In this document: piece by piece, positions 26,466-37,169 of the stretch
Position numbering within the stretch: position 1 is the first letter of the stretch
How the letters are laid out: the number at the start of each line of letters is the position of its first letter
Origin: Ifrita kowaldi
Taxonomy: Eukaryota > Chordata > Aves > Passeriformes > Cinclosomatidae
Reading direction: 5' to 3'
Length of the DNA stretch: 64,000 nucleotides
Assembly (NCBI GenBank): GCA_013398055.1
Contig: VZRS01014313.1
Location: 292,635 to 356,634 of the forward strand
Notes under the pieces: model-generated
What the model was told of the DNA's origin: nothing
Databases searched by the model: none
Seen by the model: only the letters and a program-made list of their open reading frames with translations
Program-made: the position numbers and the translations under genes

Positions 26466-26805
26466 AAGAAGATCCTTGCACAAAAATAGCAGTGCATGAT
26501 CCAAGTGACTACATACTCAGTTTAAAAGAATTTATAACACTGGCAGCAGAATGCTGCAATTTCAGCTGCACATACATAGCACTGTTTACCTGGTGTGCAG
26601 AACTCCATGCAACCAGTGCTAAACAGTCATTTTCCCCTGATGTTTTTGAAACCAAAAAAATCTAATTTCCCTCCTTTCAGTTATGTTATAATGAGCACAG
26701 TGACCACACTCAGACCAGGACATTTAGTTTTATGTTATAGGTGAATGCATCAATTTTCTAATAATAGTCTAAGCAGTGGTATTAAAAGAGATGACACCCA
26801 TGTTC
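26466..26805. other. unique spacer between two CR1 copies
   Basis: About 340 bases of AT-rich sequence with no recognised feature. Confidence 0.5.
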
Positions 26806-27030
26806 GTTAGATATTAGTAAGAAATTCTTTCCAGTGAGTGGGATGAGAGACAGGAACAGGTTGTCCAGAGAAGTTGTGGATGCCCCACACCTGGAATCAT
26901 CCAAGGCCAGGTAGGATGGGGCTTTGAGCACCCTGGTCTAGTGAAAGGTGTCCTTGCTGGTGATGAGGGATTGGAAGCAGGCAAACTTTAAAGTCCTTCC
27001 AAGTAAAGCAACTCTATGATTCTATGATTC
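26806..27030 (+). mobile_element. CR1 LINE, 3' end fragment
   Basis: It starts at 'gttagatattagtaagaaat' (ORF2 C-terminal coding segment), passes 'ggaacaggttgtccagagaag' and 'caaggccaggtaggatgggg', and ends in the tandem ATTCTATG octamers at 27012-27028. It is 5'-truncated and diverged. Confidence 0.92.
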
Positions 27031-29055
27031 ATGTTTGCAGTGCACTTAAAAGGAATTTAAAGAGAATCTCTGGGGAAAAAAAAACCTCACAAAATAAAAC
27101 AAAGGAAGAAAGGATCATCAATTGCTAAACAGAACATATTCAGAGTGAAAATCATCAAAAGACTTAAATATAGAGCAGTGATATATCCTGGCTCTAGGAA
27201 ATTTAGATTAGCTTGCATGTTATTGGAAAGAAATAAAGTGGATTTTGATGGATTTAGTCACTGCACCCAAATCATTATTAAATGTGTATAGCATTTCATC
27301 ACTCTAATTCTCTCCACTTTGGAGTAGCTTGCACTGTGATCATGTTATATTTTGACTCCTTGTGCATAGTCTATTCTAATTTATTTCACCTCCTCAAGAG
27401 ATCTCTCCCTTCGATGCAAAGGAAAGCATTCTAAGAACAAATCATGCAGAGTTTTTCCCAAGGTATAACCTTCCTCTACATGTCTGATCTGTTGTAAGTC
27501 TGTGGCCTGTTCCTTCATTTCAACTATCAAGCTAATTATAGTCCCATTGTACCTTACTGCATAACCCTGCAGGAGTCCTTCACACTCTGCCTGGCTTCTG
27601 ACTTTTTCTGGCACTTTTTAATCCTCTGTCTGCTTAACTTGTGAGATCTGAGCCTTGATAGGAGGTCACTCCCTAGACAGGCAGACCTCTGAGGAGTGTT
27701 CAGGCGTCAGAAGAAACCTTTGCTGTCAGTTGTGAGCAACCTTGTACTTTTCTCCATCACTCAGAGTCTGATTCTGTGTGGCGCAAACCCCCTTCCTTCT
27801 CCTGAGCTCTGCAGTGGGATATACGGACTTCTCAGTGTCAGATCCCACACTTCAGACCTGTCAAACCTCAGGCACTAAGCACCCAGGGCATACTCCTGCC
27901 TTTTTTTCACAGTCCCTTACTGCTCTACCTGCAGCTCACACATTAACAACCTGCAGCAATCTGGCCTCTTTCCTGTCCCATATGCCCATATCTCTGCATC
28001 CAACTCACACAGCCAGGAAAAAAAATACGGGCCCTAAATAAGTCCGAACTTACTCTGAGGAATTAGACTCAATGGAAGCTTTCCAGCCATATGATGCTAT
28101 AGTTCAGACACTGCCAGTATCCTGTGATAGACCACAGCTGTATCTCATTAATTAGGTATGGATTATGTTTTTGAGAGATTTACACTGGTTCTTTTGCTTT
28201 GCCCATGCAACTTCTTTCTGCTTCGTTTTTCATGTGGCACAGGCCTTACATGACCTGAAATAAAGACCACAGGATGTGGAATCATGGTGTCACCCAGCAA
28301 AGTGGCAGAGAAATAGGTGGCTCCACAATAAAGCAGAACAGAGTGAAGTAGGGATTGTGCCAGACAGAATGCGAGAGCAGAAGAACAAGTACAGCTTTAA
28401 ATGCTGGAATAAAATAAGAAAGTGAAGTAGACATTGTCAATGTAGCAGGTCTGAACAGAAGAGCTGTGGAAAAGGACAGATCGCTGAGACATATAGGCTT
28501 ATGATTTCCAGGATATTAAAATGAACTGTATCAGAAATAGATAATTCAACTAGATGAGTTAATTGACTGATTGAATTGGTTGAACTAGATAAATTGACTA
28601 TATCTGAACCAGATAAAAGAAACTGAAAGATGTTCATCTTACTGGCTGTAAACATTAATTAAATTGATGCCCAGATGCCAAATTAAAAATAAAATGAAAA
28701 AAATGCTAGAGCCAATCACAGCAGGTCTAGAGACATCAGTGTAAACAGAGAACAACAAGAACAACAAAAATCAAAATTGCTGCATTGCTGAAATTCAGAA
28801 GATATACTGGATACATCAGATAGAGCAGATGGAAGGGAAGATATACAAGATACTGAAAACCAGACCCAGCCTTCATTTTGATTTTATCAAAGTCAAAAAA
28901 TAATAGAGCTTAATGTGGCAGATAGAAGGTCATTAGATTTCTTTTTCCAAAAGCAATAGTCTAAGTAACAGTATGAGAAGAGACAAGACTTTGAAATGTG
29001 TAAGAGACAATGTGGTGGTGGCCATATGGGTGTAAAAACATTGCAGTTGATAATC
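27031..29055. other. noncoding DNA, one open frame of unknown meaning
   Basis: A minus-strand frame at 27381-27614 (77 codons, GTG-initiated, stop codon just upstream) has a balanced amino-acid composition unlike the low-complexity frames nearby. It matches no family I know. The C-rich patch at 27.7-28.0 kb and the rest hold nothing recognised. Confidence 0.45.
28525..28620. repeat. degenerate tandem of an AACTAGAT...ATTGACT motif
   Basis: AACTAGAT occurs at 28548 and 28583, each followed within a few bases by AATTGACT. Weaker copies lie on either side (AGATAATTC, AACCAGAT). This is a diverged local duplication. Confidence 0.45.
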
Positions 29056-29195
29056 AGAGAATCACAGAATGGTTTGGGTTGAAAGGAACCTTAAAGACCA
29101 TCTACTTCCAACACCCCTGCCACAGGCAGGGACACCTCCCACTAGACCAGATTTCTCAGGGTCCCATCCATCCTGGTCCTGAATATTTTCAGGAA
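29056..29195 (-). mobile_element. CR1 LINE, 3' terminal fragment
   Basis: The plus strand reads 'agagaatcacagaatggt', the ggtttgggttg segment, 'caggcagggacacctcccac' and 'ggtcccatccatcctgg'. It is the reverse complement of the CR1 tail, truncated after about 140 bases. The inner end is uncertain by about 10 bases. Confidence 0.92.
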
Positions 29196-30394
29196 AACAT
29201 CAGGGTTCACATGGAGAGGTACAAAAGAATATTTCTTGCAGATATGTTTCTCGGTTAAGTAGACAGTAAGTAGTGTTGCTCAAGGAAGTTATTTTGCAGG
29301 TTGTGGAGAAGAAAGAAGAAAACGTGTGCCAGTCTCTTGGCCAATGGTGAAGGGGAAGTCAGTGTGTTCCCTTGGTCTGTCAGACTTCCATCTTGAAGAG
29401 GGAGGCAAAGCAGTGTTCTTTATTAAAAATGCCAAATATGGAAGCCTACTTTTAATTATCACCCACATGGAAAGTCATACAGCAATCCTAACTACTAGAA
29501 AGCAGAAATAAAGATTTTTAAAATTTATTTTGCACTAGTACTAGTAGCACTGAGATAGCTATTCCTGTTTGAGAGCTGTTATATGGCTGTTCATGCACAC
29601 ATTTGTTGGTGTATGTTTTGCAACTAATAACTTTACAACTTATTTATCAGCTCTGGATGATTTTGAGGTGGGATTTTGTTAACTCATATTTTCTCACATT
29701 TCTTGTGATATTGTGTACATGAAAGGGAGATTTATGGATAGGAATAAAACGTCAAGTATCTGTGAAAGTCAATATTCACATATTTCATAAAGAAGTGGGA
29801 GATACTCGAGAAATATTTTCATACATATATTGTGTTTAAGTACTTTAACTACAGGGAATCAAAGTTGTCTGAAGCGGGGGTGTTAATTTATACAATTCTT
29901 GATTAGCTCTATTCACTATGACCTCTTGCTTGCATCCTTCAGCAGTTAGCAGGCCATTTTTAAATTCAGAGAAACACAGTCATCTCAGCCTTTGCAGTTT
30001 CATCATTAGCATAACATTATTTAATACAGCATTGCTGTTTCCTGCTAGCAGTGTTTCTCCTGCGAAGGAGGCAGTAATTATAAAATAATTATGTCTGTGG
30101 TTTAAGTTGTTTAGTTAGATGCATAGAGCATTTCGAGAGAATAATTTGTCACAGGAGGCTTAAAGACTTGTTTACATCCCTGCTTTGCAGATACCAACTT
30201 TCTGTACAGTGAGCACACAATCAGGTCTGGCTTTTAATCAGGGTTCAAGTTCATCAAATGTCTTGCCACTCTCTTTGTGTAAGATATCCATAATCTGCCC
30301 AGGTTATCCCACCTTGTTGTACAGACACTCTGATGTTTCATTTCTTTCTGCCACGTGGAATCACCATTGGGTCACAAGTTATGTATCTGGCTTT
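29196..30394. other. unique noncoding DNA, candidate conserved element at 29930-30170
   Basis: 29930-30170 has a mixed, non-repetitive composition with several homeodomain-type cores (ATTAGCATAA, GTAATTATAAAATAATTATG) and no open frame. That is the usual look of vertebrate conserved noncoding elements. This is inference only. Nothing else was recognised. Confidence 0.45.
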
Positions 30395-30562
30395 CATAAA
30401 TTCATAGGATAACCTGAGTTGAAAAGGACACACCAAGATAGTTGAGTCCAACTTCTCGCCCTGCACAAGACAACTCCAAAAATCCCACCATGTCCCCCGA
30501 AAGCATCCAAGCTCTTCTTGAACTCTGGTAGGTCTGGGGCCATGACCAATTCCCTGTTTTGC
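30395..30562 (-). mobile_element. CR1 LINE, 3' fragment of a distinct subfamily
   Basis: The plus strand reads 'aaattcataggataacctga', 'gttgaaaaggacacacca', 'ttgagtccaacttctcgccc' and 'gcacaagacaactccaaaaa'. It corresponds to the reverse complement of a CR1 subfamily whose tail has 'aggatgacctgggttggaa' and 'ccctgcacaggacaacccc'. That tail differs from the ggtttgggttgg type. It is 5'-truncated. Confidence 0.8.
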
Positions 30563-30904
30563 TACCGATAGGATTTGGACGACTTCCTTTCCTACTCATC
30601 ACTATGCCTTAGCTGTCTGCATGAAAAATAGCATGTCCTTTATGTGATGTGAAATGGGCTTTAAACACATAAAATCCTAAGCCAGCACATTTCCAGGACA
30701 CTGGTTGTCCAGAGTTCAGCCACGTGCCAACCAGCTTTCTTCTCTTCTGATTCCCATTAAAATGTGCATCACAGAGCGTGTTTAATTACCTACATGATAC
30801 CATAGCAAAGTCTTAAAAAATGTCTGGACCCCCACACCATTGTTCAAATGAGCTTCCACCAACCAATTTTTGTTTGCCCACACATGTTTCAATCCCAACA
30901 GATG
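30563..30904. other. unique spacer
   Basis: About 340 bases between a CR1 fragment and the solo LTR. No feature was recognised. The final six bases before 30911 belong to the LTR target duplication. Confidence 0.5.
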
Positions 30905-30910
30905 GGAATC
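30905..30910 (+). repeat. left 6-bp target-site duplication of the solo LTR
   Basis: GGAATC directly precedes the TG of the LTR and is identical to 31513-31518. Confidence 0.85.
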
Positions 30911-31249
30911 TGTTGTGGTGAGCCATGGCCAGAGCCATGGTTAACTGGACCAAGCAGACCAAAAGGTCCAGTGGTGCCTCCACAGCACAAGGGCTCGAAG
31001 GCACAGCGAGCACCCAAAAGGCTGTGTGAAGCATGCTGACCATGGGCTGCTGCCCCCCCTCCCCATTATAGTTCATATTCAGTTATTCCTCCACAAAGTT
31101 CTATGTTCATCAGTAGGTAATTGGCTCATGTACTCCTCTACCCCCCACTCCTTCTCCCATTTGCCCTAATCCCTTCTCACCCCTCTGCAAGACCCCATAG
31201 GTGGTATTTTATTAGTTATTATATGTTCTCCCCGCCTATTATGTAGGGG

Positions 31250-31256
31250 TATAAAA
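31250..31256 (+). promoter_or_regulatory. TATA box of the solo LTR
   Basis: TATAAAA sits in a small GC-flanked palindromic context (GGGG...CCCC) about 50 bases upstream of the LTR polyA signal. Transcription would start near 31280 if it is functional. Confidence 0.7.
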
Positions 31257-31305
31257 CCCCATGCCTGCTTAATTTTGTCGGCTCTCCTCGTGGCTTCTCC
31301 CCATG

Positions 31306-31311
31306 AATAAA
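31306..31311 (+). terminator. polyadenylation signal of the solo LTR
   Basis: AATAAA is in the R region of the LTR, 50 bases after the TATA box, as in retroviral LTRs with a short R. Confidence 0.7.
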
Positions 31312-31512
31312 CCTTTCCCTGTCCCACCGGGAAGTCCCTCTACTTTTTTCCCCTCCTCCTTCGTGCACTTTGCCATCGGTGGGCAAGGCAAACCCGAGCT
31401 GGTGCTTCGCCTGCCCTCCAGCACCACGGTCGGGCTCCGTCCCCCCCACCTGGGGCAGGTAGAACATTGCCCGGTGCTGAGACAGCGTGCTGGCCAGCAC
31501 AGCACCGCGGCA

Positions 31513-31518
31513 GGAATC
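31513..31518 (+). repeat. right 6-bp target-site duplication of the solo LTR
   Basis: GGAATC directly follows the CA end of the LTR and matches 30905-30910. Confidence 0.85.
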
Positions 31519-32267
31519 GGCAAAGAAGTGATCATTGTCATAACTGGCACTGCACAGCACATGGCCAGCCTCAACTCAAACCTTGTGATTCTTGATAATG
31601 AAGAGTCAGCTATGGAAAAAATGTGTAAGAAAAAAAATAAAAGCAAATAGCGGAAAATCAAATACTGTATGGTTGTGTGGGAGGGAGTTGATATGCTATG
31701 TAAGCAATCCACAGTCATCAAAAAACACTGGACTAGTCAGACCCAAAAATATGGCCAGTAACGAAGTGATATCTCTATACATAGGACTCTCAATGTAGAA
31801 GCTCCTTCTCTGAAATTTGGAAAAGAAAAAATTACAATAGAATTTATGTCCAACAGGAAAATAATTGTAGAAATCTTACATTTTTAAAAGTGAGTGGATT
31901 TTTTTAGCAGAAAATGTCAAATGGGACTCTTCAGTTTTCATCCCATCAAGGCATTTTTATAGAAAACTTTTCTTTCACTAGCTTAGTATGTACCAGGTAC
32001 CTAAATAAAGAAAAAAGTAAAATCACCCCTATGTGACTCATCCAAGTTTATATGGAAAACAAACAGCAACCAAGGCTAGAAATAAAAAAAATAAAAAAAA
32101 CCAACAAAAATGTTCCCTGGTCTCTTGACTAACAGTGCAACTACTGGTCTCATCTTTTCACCTTGGAAATATGATTTAGATGAGAAAGAATCTTTCACTT
32201 GCTTGCTATAGGATGAAATATGATTTCCCAGTGTTATGGCCATTCCAATTGAATTTGCTAATTTTTT

Positions 32268-32290
32268 CACACACACACACGCACACAAAC
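32268..32290. repeat. (CA)n microsatellite
   Basis: About ten CA units with one G interruption, ending in CAAAC. Likely polymorphic. Confidence 0.85.
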
Positions 32291-32820
32291 AAAGCCTCAG
32301 AAATTAGACAGAAATAGAATATAGTATTTAAGTTTATAAAGAATATTATCTTATAAATAAAAAAAATCACTCACTACCAAGGAAAAATTAAACTCATGGG
32401 AGCAAATACTTAAAAAGGAAAGTTCTGTGGCAGGTAAAAGAGAGAAGAAGCTGTTTCTTTAGTCCAAACCTCAGACTAACTGTCTGTCTGTCTTTCACTC
32501 TCAGTTCCCAAGCTGGCTTTTAAAATCTCTGGCAGAGCACCAACAGTGCAGTGGTAACCTAAACTATTGAGTCACTTCAATCCAATTAGACCTGATTTAT
32601 TCCTTTTTAAAGGGTCAACTACGACAATCACATCTTTGGAGGCTGATGGATACTGACTCTGATGCAGTATTTGACCCATTTTTATTGTATTAGAGTGTCT
32701 CACAGAAAAATCAGGACTAGTCCTATCAGAATTTGCCTAAAGAGATGGAAATATAGCTGATATATTTTTTTTTCAGATTTTTTGGTATATTCTTTGCAGA
32801 GAGAAGTAATTTTATATACC

Positions 32821-32858
32821 TTAGTTAAATGTACCTAGTTCATTAGTTAAATGTACCT
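32821..32858 (+). repeat. tandem duplication with 22-bp period
   Basis: TTAGTTAAATGTACCT occurs at 32821 and again at 32843 with no mismatch, giving one complete and one partial unit. This is a recent local duplication. Confidence 0.85.
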
Positions 32859-33099
32859 GTGTCTTTTTTACTTTATTCTCACTTGATGTCCATCTAAGAT
32901 TTCCAATATTGCCAATTTTTGTTTCTTATTTACTTCATTGGGCTCTAGATTCCACTGAAAGTGTGTTTTGCCTTTCAGCATTTATCAGTATCTTCATGAC
33001 AGCCAATGAATAACAATTTTTAAGCTTTTCACCAGGCTGTTTCCATGCCACCTTAGACTTGGCATCTCTCAAAGGATCCTGTCTTCAGAAGGATACATG

Positions 33100-33334
33100 G
33101 GGAAAAAAAGTTCAGACTGTATATAAGGAGAAAGCTTTTCATCATGGACCATCAAATATCAGAACAGATTGTTCTGTCAAGCCAGGCTGTTGGCCACCCT
33201 TGGAGATTTTCTAGACTAGAATGGACAAATTTCTGAAAACTTGGCTTGGCCTCACATCTGACCATGCTTTAATCAAGAGGCGGACTAGAGGTTTTCCTCA
33301 GATCTCTTCCAAGCTGAAACTTCCTGTGATCCTG
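33100..33334 (+). mobile_element. old CR1 LINE, 3' fragment
   Basis: 'aaaaaaagttcagactgtat', 'tcagaacagattgttctg', 'cttggagattttctagac', 'ggcggactagaggttttcc' and 'tcttccaagctgaaact' follow the order of CR1 3' landmarks (ggaacaggttgcccag, cttggagatattcaaaac, ggttggactagatgacc, cccttccaacctaaat). Divergence is high and the terminal octamers are lost. This is an older subfamily than its neighbours. Confidence 0.75.
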
Positions 33335-35046
33335 CAAATGAGGGTCAGTAAGACCAGGGGACTAACCTCAGAGTTCTTTTTATTGACTCTGCCTATGTTC
33401 CATGAGGACAAAGTATTCCCTTCGTCTAAACTTATTGATTATTTTGAGGTAAACTCAGTGGGAAATCTCTACATTTTTTTTCTGTTGGAGGGTGATGCAC
33501 ACAACAATTTGCTAGTAACTGTGCAGGAGTGTGTTTTTCCACTGTCTATGTCAAGATAAAAGTCATATTGGAAAAATCTAGGATGAAGAAAGACATCAAG
33601 ACAGACAGTGATGAAAGAGGTGAAGTTTTATTGAAGTGCTGCCTGGAACAAAGAGGTCTAAGATGAATTCTTTTCTCGCAAGTGCGATGCCAGTGCAGAA
33701 GCTTTTAAATGTCCCTACATTGCATAAAGCCACCTGTAAAGCAGAAACAAGGCATCATTTCTTTCAGCTTAACACAACGAGACTCTTCACACAGGCTGTC
33801 TTCCTCCACTTGTTTGCAGAGTGTGTAGCACATTAAATTCTGCCCCAGTCCTGTCTAAGCACTTGAGATACTGCTGTAATACTCAGAGTCAGGAACTGGG
33901 GAAATTTGTGTTTGGCTCAAGTTAACAGAAAAAACAGAGTTTTAATATGACCCACCAGTCTTTTCTCGAAATATTACAGCATTTCTGATGTGGAAGAGTT
34001 TAGAAAAGTTAAAATACCAGTACCAGTTTTCTGGCTGTTAATTGTATTTAGGTGCTACTGTTGTGAGTGCTACTGAAATAGAGATAGAAGGGTAAATAGC
34101 AAGGTAGAAGAGAAGACGGCCTACATGATCCTATTCCTATCATCTAGAAGTAATGATTACTGCCCTCAAAATATTTTTTAAAATTCAACAGTCATTCTTT
34201 TTGCTCAATAAATGCATATTAATCTCAGATTAAATAACACAATAATTGAGTTGGGATATGCCAGAATTGGACAAAAAAATTGGTGAGTATTTCAGTATTT
34301 GCCATTACTATCTCTGTAGTTTTTCACAGTGAATAGATTAATAGCACTGATCTTCTCCTTTGGGGCTTGGAAATGGAAATGGGTCATAGGGCTCTGTGAC
34401 CTGGAGGAGACATTAATTATCATTAGAATCTAAGAATTGCACTGACAGGAAAAGGGATGCAGTAATGTAATTCCAGAACCAGCACCTTTCTTAGATCTTT
34501 TTAGACACCTTCAACAAATTTTCTCTTTGCTCTGAATCTCTCACTGCATCCTTTTAGCACTTCACTTCGTATCAACCATCAGAACATAGGTGACACATCT
34601 TGCTTTTCTCCCTTGCTTTCCTCTGGATGACCCTGCTTTTCTTTTTCTTCATGAACTAAGACTTCTATGAATTCCTACCGTGTTTTACTGAAAGGATGAT
34701 CTTTAGCAGGCATTTGGCTGTAAGTGGAAACCTTTCACTTATCTCTAATGGTCTCACTACAAAACATTATTTTTCCTTTCTTGAAGTGCATAGTGGAGAA
34801 GATTAGTCAGTGCCCATTTGTATCCTCCTGAAAAGAAGTTTTCTTCCCACCTTTTCTAATCACTGCATTGGTAACTGAGGATGTTTAATACTGCATAATT
34901 GTACTGCATAACTATGACACAGGCCCTAACCAGACTCTAGATGATGCTTTGGAAGTCTAAAACTTTTGTTGCATCAGGTCCTTCAAGAATAAACTTCTCA
35001 AATGGATACTGGTGTTCCACTAGGCGTTATTTTGTATCATAAGCAT
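33335..35046. other. unique noncoding DNA
   Basis: No gene or repeat recognised. The longest frame is the 112-codon plus frame at 33221-33559, which begins inside the old CR1 fragment and has no domain. Confidence 0.55.
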
Positions 35047-35791
35047 GACCAAGTTCAACAGGGACAAGAGCAAAGTCCTGAACCTGGGTTGGAGCAATCC
35101 TTATACCAATACAGACTGAAGAAGGAATGGAAAGAGAGCAGGATTTGGGCATACTGGGGAATGAAAAATTGGACATGATCTATCAATCTGCACTCAGAGC
35201 CCAGATAAACAACCATGTCCTGGGCTGATCTAACAGTGGGAACAGCAGGTAAGGGAGGGGATCCTGCCCTTCTGCTCTGGTGAGATCCCATCTGCAGTGC
35301 TGCATCCAGTGGTTTTTTCCCAGCACAGGAAGGACACGGAACTGCTGCAGTGGGCCCAGAGAATGATCACAAAAATTATCAGAAGGCTGAAACACCTCCT
35401 CTGTGAAAACAGGCTGAGAGAGTTGGGGCTGTTCTTCCTGAACAAGAGAAGGCTTCTGGAAGACCTAACAGCAGCTTTTCAATTTATAGAAAGGATTTAT
35501 AGCAAAGAAAGAGAAAGATTCTTTTACCAAGGTCTGTAATGATAGAATGAGGGGTAATGGGTTTAAACTGATAGAGGATAGGTTTAGATTGAACGTAAGC
35601 AAGACATTTTTCACAGGAGAGGCTGCCTGGAGAAATGGTGAACGCCTCACCATTGGTGGTGTCCATGATCAAGCTGGATGGGTCTTTGATCAGTCTGATC
35701 TAGTGGGAGTTGTACCGGCCCATGGCAAGAGAGTTGGAACAGATGATCTTTAGTGGCTGCTTTCAACCCAAAGCATTCTATGATTCTATGG
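35047..35791 (+). mobile_element. CR1 LINE, about 745 bp of the 3' end
   Basis: The longest continuous CR1 piece on plus. It starts in the ORF2 region encoding the reverse transcriptase C-terminal extension ('accaagttcaacagggacaa') and runs through 'tgagatcccatctgcagtg', 'gaacaagagaaggcttctgg' and 'aggggtaatgggtttaaact'. It ends with ATTCTATG ATTCTATGG at 35777-35791. It forms an inverted pair with the minus-strand CR1 at 37170-37946. Confidence 0.95.
35297..35753 (+). pseudogene. CR1 ORF2 C-terminal fragment, frameshifted
   Basis: Two frames carry recognisable ORF2 C-terminal sequence. 35297-35539 contains ENRLRELGLFFLNKRRL, cognate of the conserved RLRELGLFSLEKRRL block. 35547-35753 contains RGNGFKLIEDRFRLNVSKTF. 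A single-base shift near 35530-35545 separates them. The reverse transcriptase core and endonuclease are absent, so there is no activity. Confidence 0.85.
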
Positions 35792-37169
35792 TTTTCTGCA
35801 TTTGCAACCTCCACCACAAAATACTTCACTGTTCACTGAATTATGTTGATACTTTGCCTATAACCACACTAAAATGGTATTGATGAAGTTACTAAAACAT
35901 TATTTCTTGTTTGTGGGTTTTTTGCAGTGTTTAATGAACCATGTTAAACCTTCCAGAAATTCAGATTATTTAACAGATGTGCATGAGTTGAAAAGGTAAA
36001 CTCCACATTTAGTTGGGGTCCTGCATATCAGCACTGTTTATTGTGAACCCTGTAGGACAAAATTTTCGGTTTATGCATAGATTATTAGAATACTACTTAT
36101 TGCTACCTCAGGTAGATAAATCCAAAATGTTTCACATAAAAAAACACTCTGTAACTCTTCCTCTGCATTTGCATTCTTTGGATTAACAAGTACTGCTGAT
36201 CTGTATAGAAACAGAACACTTCAGAGTCCACTTTAATGATTTGCATATGCAATACCACACTAAAATCAAATACATAATTTTTGCACTCAGAAGTAATCTA
36301 ATACCTTCCTTCTCTGACCTATATTCCACGTGTGTTGTTTAGTGTATGCAGCCACGGAGCCAAAGCCTGTGGTTAGTACTTAATTAATATGCTTCTGTTA
36401 TGCACTCATTAGCACTTCAGTTAAAATCTCCAGATGCTGGAGATAAATAGATCCATGAAACCAATTGCAATACATGTTCCAACCAGCAAAATAGTGGCAT
36501 ACTTCTCTGTGTAGTATAATACACAGTTAAAAGCTCTCAACTTTCAATACTAGAAAAACAGCTTCCATTGTTTTAAAGTTGTGTTATGTATAATGATGGA
36601 TGGGAAGAGGAAGAGAGAAGAGAAGGGAAGAAGAAAAGGAGTGAAGTCTTCAGTTTCTTAAAAGTCTGTGGACTTTCTTTTTCTTATGTTTGTTATAGGA
36701 CAAAATGTCTTAAACCACTAAGTTCCAATTCAATATTTTCCATTAAGATTGCAGTTATATAGCAAAATACAGCTAACCTTTGAGTTATGCAAAAGAGTAC
36801 TGCCTTTTTAATTATTTGCCTTTTTAAATGTTTATTTTTAAATTTTTTTTACAAGACTTTCATGTAATTTTCAATGAGACTGTTTCATGAGTCTGGGACA
36901 TTTTATGTGCCTAAGAGTCTAAACTAATTCCTTAATACAGTTGATTTCTGTTGTTATTACTGGAAAAGTATCGAGAAGCTTCAGAAATGGGCTAAGCTTC
37001 CTTGTTCTAGGTATTGCACAAACACAGGCAAGAAGGTGGTGTTTGCAAGAGTATTTCACAGAGTAAAATGTAAGAGCTACAGGTAAAGGTGTAGAGATTC
37101 AGACTCTTAAGCAAGAATATGCCAGTGATTTCAACACAATAATTGTCCATGTCCTCTCTGAGCTTCATG
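35792..37169. other. unique noncoding DNA, candidate conserved patch
   Basis: 36300-36480 has non-repetitive sequence with TTAATTAATATG and CATTAGCACTT motifs and could be a conserved noncoding element. A GA-rich patch lies at 36600-36640. No gene seen. Confidence 0.45.

Larger units (their letters stand above)
30911..31512 (+). mobile_element. solo LTR of an endogenous retrovirus (beta-retrovirus/ERVK-like)
   Basis: A 602-bp element starts TGTTGTGG and ends GCGGCA, flanked by a perfect 6-bp duplication GGAATC. A TATA box (TATAAAA, 31250-31256) and a polyadenylation signal (AATAAA, 31306-31311) lie in the order and spacing of a short R region. The U3 is about 360 bp, and the U5 is about 200 bp and GC-rich. 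A 6-bp duplication is typical of ERVK-type avian elements. No primer-binding site or internal gene sequence follows, so this is a solo LTR left by recombination between two LTRs. Intact TG/CA ends and an exact duplication suggest a fairly young insertion. It still carries promoter and polyA signals that could act on nearby DNA. Confidence 0.9.
31519..33099. other. unique noncoding DNA
   Basis: AT-rich sequence containing the CA microsatellite and the 22-bp duplication listed separately. No gene recognised. Confidence 0.55.

Noticed and set aside
31269..31721. 150-codon and other frames over the solo LTR
   Set aside because: They run through LTR U5/R sequence, antisense or across the LTR boundary, and are not genes.
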